Below, one piece after another: positions 58,310-64,000 of a stretch of DNA of 64,000 nucleotides. The notes under the pieces are model-generated. The model was not told where the DNA came from. It saw only the letters and a list, made by a program, of their open reading frames with translations, and ran no database searches. The DNA comes from Datisca glomerata (lineage: Eukaryota; Streptophyta; Magnoliopsida; Cucurbitales; Datiscaceae): assembly GCA_003255025.1 (NCBI GenBank), contig QANY01013727.1, positions 889,849-953,848 of the forward strand, given 5' to 3'. Positions within the stretch are counted from its first letter, which is position 1; each line of letters opens with the position of its first letter. A program made the position numbers and the translations under genes.

Positions 58310-59740
58310 TTGTTTGCCTAAATCTGAAAGGAGGAATGGGTTTTAGAGACATAACTTGTTTTAATCAAGCTTTACTTGGTAAGCAGGGTTGCGGATTATC
58401 CAAAATCCGTCCACTTTAATGAGCAGGGTGTTCTAAGGAAAATACTTTTGTAAGGAATCCTTGCTTGAAACCAAATGTATAAGCAATGCCTCGGTTGTAT
58501 GGAGGAGTATCCTATGGGGAGGGATATATTGAAGAAAGGAATTAGATGGTGTGTGGGGAATGGGAAGGATATTAAAATAGTCTATGATGCTTGGATCCCC
58601 ACACCACTTTCCTTTAAACCATTATGTAAGGTTCCAATCCACCCGAACATAAATGTAGTAGAGTTGATTGAAGGCAATAGATTGGTTAAGTCTCGTCTAG
58701 AAAATCTGTTGGAAGAGGAGGATGAAAAGTTAATTGCATCCATTCCGCTTATAGGCCAGATGTTAGAGATAAGATGACGTGGGACTTTGATCCTAATGGG
58801 AATATACTATTAGGAGTGGCTATAGGATAGCTCTTAATAAATAAGGGAACCAAGGAAGCAATTCTGAAGGCCCTTTACAATGATGGAAAAGGTTATGGAA
58901 CCTCCACATGCCACCTAAGGTAAAGGTCTTTCTTTGGAAAGCATCAAAAAATATATTGCCTACTTTTTTAATCTGGCAAAGAGATGGATTGAAAGTAAAG
59001 TTTGTGCATCTTCTGTGGGAAGGTAGGAACCATTGTGCAATCCCTGTTTCGGTGTCCCTGTATAAAAGGAGTTTGGGGGAGAGCTGCCAGCATTCTTAAC
59101 GATGGAAAGAGTTTTGAGTTTAAAGACTCGGAGGACCCTTTAGATGCTTTTGAGGGGAATTTTTTTAATCTCCCTTCCCAAGATTTGGCTCTGATAGGAT
59201 GTATTTGTTAGTTTATTTGGTTTTCTAGAAAGTCGTGGGTTCATAGAGGTTTTGGTTTAGTGGAAGAAGAAATCATTAGCGGGGCTACTACTTTCCTTAC
59301 AGAGTGGTCCAAATCCCAGCCCTGAAATCATGAAGAAAGGAGAGCCTCGACTATTCCAGCAGTTAAATGTCAAGACCTGTTGAAGGATCTTTAAAGATGA
59401 ATGTTGATGCCTCATGTGCATCAAGAGGGACGAGCGTTGGTTTTGATCAATGAAGTTGAAATAGATTCTATAAAGGCAGTAGTAGTATGAAGTCGGGCAA
59501 ATTAAGAAGCTCTGAATGTGGAAATTTTATCCAAACAATCAAAAATGCTATTAATATCCATCGAAATTGTATTGTTAAATACGTCTCTAGAGTTTGTAAC
59601 GCTGTTGCAGATAGACTTGCTCGTGTAGCTGTAGCTAATCTGTTCTCTTCTATCTGGGAAGGTGCTATCCCTCCTATTATAGAAGATCGTTGTATCTCGG
59701 ATTAGTTCCGGTCAATATATTTCTCTTTTTCGAAAAACAT
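58310..59740 (+). pseudogene. LINE-2 distal part: zinc-binding RVT and RNase H remnants
   Basis: LPKSEGGMGFRDITCFNQAL-like sequence resumes at 58313 after the insertion. GIRWCVGNGKDIKIVYDAWI at 58540-58598, PPKVKVFLWKASKNILPT at 58911-58965, CIFCGKVGTIVQSLFRCPCI at 59005-59063 (CxxC...H/xxxC zinc pattern with Gln in place of His), and at 59487-59705 an RNase H C-terminus with NCIVKYVSRVCNAVADRLAR. Frame changes occur between each block. Confidence 0.8.
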
Positions 59741-61095
59741 TTCCAAACCCAACCCCCAGACAGCATTAGCTTTTGTTCTTTAATTTAGTAATGGGTATAC
59801 GGATCAGAATAAATGTTGTAAATCATAAAATAAAAGAGTATCCCAACTTTGAGAACCTAATAGAAAAGAGTAATTTGTTAAATCTCCCGTATATAAATGA
59901 TTGTCAAATCACCGATCAGATAATTGATCAAGTTTATTAAATCTCCAGTATATACATGACAATCAAATCTCTAGGATATACATTACACCGATTAGACAAT
60001 CGATCAAGTTTGAGGTGATCAAGTGATGTGACTGTCACAGCACTTGGCCACTGAAAATATGACAAATTATTTGATCACCTTAAAATTATTCATATTAAAA
60101 AATGCTAAAATTATATCTTGTCTAATAAGCTGAAATACGTAATAAATATCGTTATTACAGAGTCATCTCAAGCCTAAAGCAAATTAGGCTTGTGCCTGGG
60201 CAGTGATTTTAGAAACGGTCTCATTTAAAAAGAGTTCACATATACTACACATTTATATCCATACCTATGATCTATATTTAATTTATATTATATATAAATG
60301 AGACTTAGAGGGGTTAAATATTTTTTGACATCTGTTGCTCTCATTATTTCATGAAATTCTTTAATTTTCCTTCACAAATATTAAGATTAAATATTAAAAA
60401 AATTAAATTAATTTATTAAAGAAACATTGAATCATTCTAGATAATATTGTCTAAACTATTTTCCAAAAATCCTAGTAACTAAATATTTTTAATTACTTAT
60501 GTATCACCTTAAATATTTATTTAGCAACACTTTGTGTAATTTTTTTGGTACGTCTTATTTTATCGTTTGTAAAATTGTATAAACTTTTTTTAATGTACAA
60601 AAATTTGAAATAATCATATATTTGACGAAATCTGGTATGTTTGTATGAATTTTACAACTACTTAATACTCTATATTTTTTCAGTTTACACTATCTAACTA
60701 CAGTATGTTGAGTACTTTTTCCTTTTTTGAGACATTATTTTATCTAAAATTTTATTATTTAGTTTATTATGTGCAGTGCACAGTTTAGAAACTAGTAAAT
60801 TAAAAAAGTTATGGTTGCTTTCTTTAAAAAAATGTATGTTTGAATAAGAGAGAAGGTCTAGAGAGAGAAGGTCTCATCTTTCCCTACAGTCTTCTCCTTT
60901 AGTGAAACTATAGTCGTCGTCGAGCTCGTGTGTACATATTTGTCGAGCCTGGCCTTAAGCTCTGAAGAGCTCAAGGTTGGGCTCCCTTTCCCTTCGAGGT
61001 AGATTATGGAGGCGCTGGATGATTCGTTCCAAGGTTGTTCCAGATTTCATCGCCAGCGTAGCTTCCATTTCTGGATGTCGCGGTCAACTTCGTCT
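59741..61095. other. Intergenic, then sequence of unknown origin
   Basis: 59741-60840 is AT-rich and has no gene; TAAATCTCC.GTATATA.ATGA recurs imperfectly near 59880 and 59940. From 60850 the composition becomes GC- and CT-richer and contains an ATG at 61006 with a short open frame (MEALDDSFQGCSRFHRQRS). This frame was cut by the hAT-b insertion. I do not recognise it. Confidence 0.4.
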
Positions 61096-61280
61096 CTCTC
61101 TGCTAGGGGTGTAATTGGAATCGCAAAAATTGATCAAACCGACCGAACCAAGTCGAACAAAGGTAGTTCGGTCGGTTTTTGTATATTATGTGGTTCTCTA
61201 CGGTTTAAATTTGGCTGAAAACTAACCGTTCGATTCGGTCTGCGGTTTTAGTTGAAAAATTTCACCAAACGGAAACGAAC

Positions 61281-61288
61281 CACACACA

Positions 61289-61320
<32 letters not shown>

Positions 61321-61322
61321 CA
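61281..61322. repeat. (CACG)n microsatellite in hAT-b
   Basis: A few CA steps followed by about nine CACG tetranucleotides. Confidence 0.9.
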
Positions 61323-61335
61323 TAAAGTGTGCATT

Positions 61336-61700
61336 TTTGGGTTTAGGTTTTAGAAGCTCCACCTATATAAGGCTTCTCAGTTCTCTAACCCTATTCCATG
61401 GCCGTCGCTCTCTCTCTCCCCCCTCTCTTTCGTCTACCCTAGCGATGTGCCTGAAAATTTCATCTTCCCTAGCGCGTCTGAACATTTCATCTTCCCTAGC
61501 CCCCCACACACACTGTTTTCTTTCCGAAGAGCCGCGAGCAACGGGCTGAGTTCGACCATTATACACACGACGTTGAGCTACATATATTTTCTAGCTCAGA
61601 TCTTCGATCTAGACATTGAGATCTTTCTTTCGTAGTTTTGAAGCAGCACACCCTCCATATTTCCCTAAAATTGGTAAGCAAGTGGCAAAGTTTGAGCATT
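61336..61700 (+). promoter_or_regulatory. Captured promoter and 5' UTR-like segment inside hAT-b
   Basis: GGGTTTAGGTTTTAGAAG, then CCTATATAAGGC (TATA box, 61362-61373), then TCTCTAACCCTATTCC with an AACCCTA telo-box at 61387-61393, followed by a CT-rich leader and a GT donor-like ATTGGTAAGC near 61668. This is the layout of plant housekeeping or ribosomal-protein promoters. TTTCATCTTCCCTAGC is duplicated at 61459 and 61486. The source gene is not recognised. Confidence 0.45.
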
Positions 61701-62283
61701 TTATCTATTGGGTTGAGCTAATATGGCCTAGCTCAGATCTTCGTTTCAAATGACGAGTTCTATTCGTTCGTATATTTCACAGCATCGAGTGTGATTGTTG
61801 AGGTTGTAGTTTGAGATTCCAGATAAGGAGATTTTGAGTGTGTTTATTGAATTTTTTTTCTTGTTTTTCCAGTTCTGTTAGTTCATTTGTACTTTAGTTC
61901 TAAGTTTCATATAGTAATTTCCATGATGTAAGTTTTGTGTCGAGTATATTCTTTTTGTAATTTGTAATTCCTTCAATATTTCCTTGTAGAAAACCTGTTT
62001 CTATTGCCTTCATTGGCTAAGTCTTCGAGTTTGGTAAAATCCTTGTACTTTCTGCTTCTAGATCGATATGGTTTGTGTATTCTGGGATGCATTTTTATTG
62101 ATTCTGCACCTTTTATCAGTCCGAACGGTTGATGTCATTTTTATTGGTTTTTTACAGTTCGGTCCGGTCCGGTTGTTACGTACTATACGGTTTGGTTTGG
62201 TTTCTATTTGTGAAAAACTGCACTTGTCATTTGGTTCGATAAAACACCATAAACCACACCGAAGCGAACCGCTTACACCCCTA

Positions 62284-63298
62284 CTCTCTGCCAGTAGTCT
62301 ACCGAACTTCTCACAAGTAACTCTTGTATGGCTTCTCTTACCTGATTCTCTTGCAGGAAGATGTTCGGGAAGGTTTAGTAGATCTGAAGTGTTATACCGT
62401 GGCTTTCAAATGGGTTATTGGCTGGAAATATCCTCTGGTTGTTCTGGTGAGACTCGGGGCATGCTTTCAGGTTCTCAGAATCGCGTCTCCACTTCTGTCT
62501 CTTAGCATCACCGGGTAAACATTGATGGGCTTCGTGATGGGTTTTCCTCGATGTTGTTTTTCTATTTCTAGTCTTCGACGCCCTCTTTTATGGTCACCAC
62601 AGTCCCACCCGTTTAGGAGATTGCCTTTGCTCAGAGAGAGACCATAATCCTCCTCTCTTTGTCGACGTGATTCCCTTGTTTTGTACCTCGTTACATTGGC
62701 CAGAGGTCTAGATTCAACTATAGTTGTTTGAGTTGCTGAGAAAGGTCTCTCGGTGCTGAGGAGTGCATTTTACTAGTTTCCTTAGCTATACCATACGAGG
62801 TTAAAAATCTCATCAGGAATGAACCATTGTCGAGGGTTTTCTAGTAAGGGCACTTGCTTTGGTCGTTTTGAGGTATTGATGGTCATCTCATTTCCTTGTT
62901 CTGGATTTTCCAATTTCTGTGTTTTAGATTAGCTGTGTTGGTCGTGCAACTTTGTTTTTCTGTTGAGGTTATTAGTAGTGGTGGATTGTTTAGGTTGTGA
63001 TAGTCAGGTTGTTTGATCTATGCTATGATTAGGTATAGATTTCATTGATCTGCTTTACTATGTGTGACCCTCTTAATGTGATTTCCATGATGTATCTTTG
63101 TTATGGTTTAACCGTTTAACTGTATCATCATGCTTGTTCCTTTTTTTGAAATATAGTGTGTTCTTCATTTTTTATTCTAGTTTGAGATGGGCACTATAGT
63201 GCATGTTGTATACATTAGGTATACCCCTTGTCTAAGTATAAATTTTTTGGTTAATATATTTACCTTTGACCTAAAAAGAGTTCTTTAGGGGTTGTTTG
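62284..63298. other. T/G-rich sequence of unknown origin
   Basis: Continues the sequence interrupted by hAT-b. It is CT- and T-rich on the plus strand, like plant 5' UTRs or introns, and includes a TTCTCTTGCAG acceptor-like site near 62355 and TTTTTATTCTAG near 63180. The open frame 62068-62505 crosses the hAT boundary and is not credible as a gene. It could be the leader of an unrecognised gene or a retroelement 5' region. Confidence 0.35.
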
Positions 63299-63724
63299 TA
63301 GGGGTGTGCAGAATTTTAAGAGCCGACCAAACCGAATCAGTTCGGTCAGTACGTTTACTACAGTAATTATAATCGGTTCGGTTAATTTAAATAATCAAAC
63401 CTTTAGTTCGATTATATTTTACAATAAACATGCAATCATGTTGAGTTTTGATGTTTTCATTGATCTGGTTTTTTAAGTTATAATATATATATATATATAT
63501 ATTAATTGTGTAGATGTTTTCAATTTAATTATTTTTGCTATTTTTTGGAAGTTTCATAATTATAGCGGAACCGGTTACAAGTAATTAAATCGAACCGAAT
63601 ACTTCGGTTTGGTTCTTTTAGTTACACTGTTTCGGTTTGGTTCGATATTCTAGGTAACTGGTGAATTCGATTCAATTACCAAAATATCTTACTAATCGAC
63701 CAAACCGAACCGTGCACACCCTTA
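63299..63724. mobile_element. hAT-type MITE (hAT-c), 426 bp
   Basis: Ends TAGGGGTGTGCA and TGCACACCCTTA (11/12 complementary), with GGTTCGGTTTGGT-type subterminal repeats in both orientations. Flanking 8-mers are GTTGTTTG and ACTGTTTG (6/8 match). No coding capacity. Contains an AT microsatellite near 63482-63502. Confidence 0.7.
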
Positions 63725-63825
63725 ACTGTTTGTCTGCTCTTTTAGCTAGCTTCTTGAAACTAATTTAGTTTTAATCAAATTATACTCATATATTAAAAAA
63801 TAATGAATATATATATCGTTATCAT

Positions 63826-64000
63826 TGTTGGGCATAGTGCCCTCAAAGCATGTGTAAAGATATTTTTAATTTATAATTAATAAAACTATATTTTTCTAAT
63901 AATTGTCCTTTTGAATTATTATTGAATAATTTATATAAATATTTAAAAATTCTATATTCATTAATGAGCCTATAATCTTATATTAGTAGAAGATGAATAA
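63826..64000 (+). mobile_element. LTR-4 5' end, continuing beyond the window
   Basis: Begins TGTTGGGCATAGTGCCC and follows the reversed LTR at 1690 downward through GAATAATTTATATAAAT and ATATTCATTAATGAG. Only the first 175 bases are inside the window. Confidence 0.6.

Larger units (their letters stand above)
46447..59740 (+). mobile_element. LINE-2: L1-type LINE split by Copia-3b
   Basis: Left part 46447-49681 carries ORF1 (DUF4283-like and zinc knuckle), APE endonuclease and RT remnants; right part 58310-59705 carries the RT-distal block, zinc-binding domain and RNase H. They join across Copia-3b in the middle of the LSW.SLC / LPKSEGGMGFRD block, which is contiguous in intact plant LINEs. 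It is longer and different in sequence from LINE-1. Both ends are approximate and no tail or target duplication was recognised. Stops and frameshifts throughout. Confidence 0.85.
61104..62283. mobile_element. hAT-type non-autonomous element (hAT-b), 1180 bp
   Basis: Terminal inverted repeats TAGGGGTGTAA / TTACACCCCTA are exact over 11 bases, and the flanking 8-mers CTCTCTGC at 61096-61103 and 62284-62291 are identical, the signature of a hAT insertion. Subterminal GGTTCGGT / ACCGAACC motifs lie near both ends. There is no transposase; the interior (61322-62060) looks like the 5' end of a plant gene. Confidence 0.85.

Noticed and set aside
1691..59740. LINE-1 and LINE-2 as parts of one element
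   Set aside because: Both contain their own RT, zinc-binding and RNase H regions with different sequence, so they are separate insertions.
62068..62505. 145-codon open frame
   Set aside because: It starts inside hAT-b and continues across the element boundary and target duplication into flanking DNA; no family resemblance.
1..64000. tRNA, rRNA or other structured RNA genes
   Set aside because: I looked for cloverleaf and A/B-box patterns and for rRNA-like stretches and saw none; the only tRNA-related strings are retrotransposon primer-binding sites.

Overview
The window looks like nuclear DNA of a flowering plant, probably a eudicot. The evidence is an AT-rich background, spliced genes with GT-AG introns, an R2R3-MYB gene with the two canonical MYB intron positions, and a dense load of Ty1-copia, Ty3-gypsy-type, LINE, hAT, CACTA-type and caulimovirid-derived sequence. 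Only two genes appear intact. One is a stress-type R2R3-MYB of subgroup 11 (MYB41/74/102-like), 15726-16955 on the minus strand, 3 exons, 348 codons. The other is a HAL2-like 3'(2'),5'-bisphosphate (PAP) phosphatase with a transit-like N terminus, 41316-45578 on the minus strand, 9 exons, 412 codons. Both were assembled by hand from splice signals and family motifs.

Layout. 1-1690: reversed LTR of a family (called LTR-4 here) whose 5' end recurs in forward orientation at 63826-64000. 1691-4135: decayed LINE (LINE-1). 5040-6795: minus-strand fragment of an endogenous caulimovirid, followed by three tandem-repeat blocks (units of about 37, 70 and 24 bp) up to 9.0 kb. 10430-13270: decayed copia element (Copia-1). 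13732-14063: hAT-type MITE. 15.7-17.1 kb: MYB gene. 20688-20816: CACTA-type MITE. 21.35-36.3 kb: a minus-strand copia element (Copia-2), split by a long-LTR copia (Copia-3a) that is itself split by a 2.6-kb gypsy-type solo LTR. One segment of this nest (about 23.55-28.85 kb) appears to have been inverted after nesting. 39.41-39.70 kb: inverted-repeat MITE. 41.3-45.6 kb: phosphatase gene. 46.45-59.74 kb: second LINE (LINE-2), interrupted at 49682-58309 by a structurally complete but coding-dead copy of the Copia-3 family (Copia-3b). 61104-62283 and 63299-63724: two more hAT-type non-autonomous elements, one with an exact 8-bp target duplication.

The genes do not form a pathway or operon; they are isolated genes among old nested transposons. 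I did not find a new biochemical system. The most informative signals are structural: the inversion inside the nested retrotransposons, stop codons shared by both Copia-3 copies, an hAT element carrying promoter-like sequence, and the tandem-repeat blocks beside the pararetroviral fragment. All coding parts of the mobile elements are broken by stops and frameshifts.
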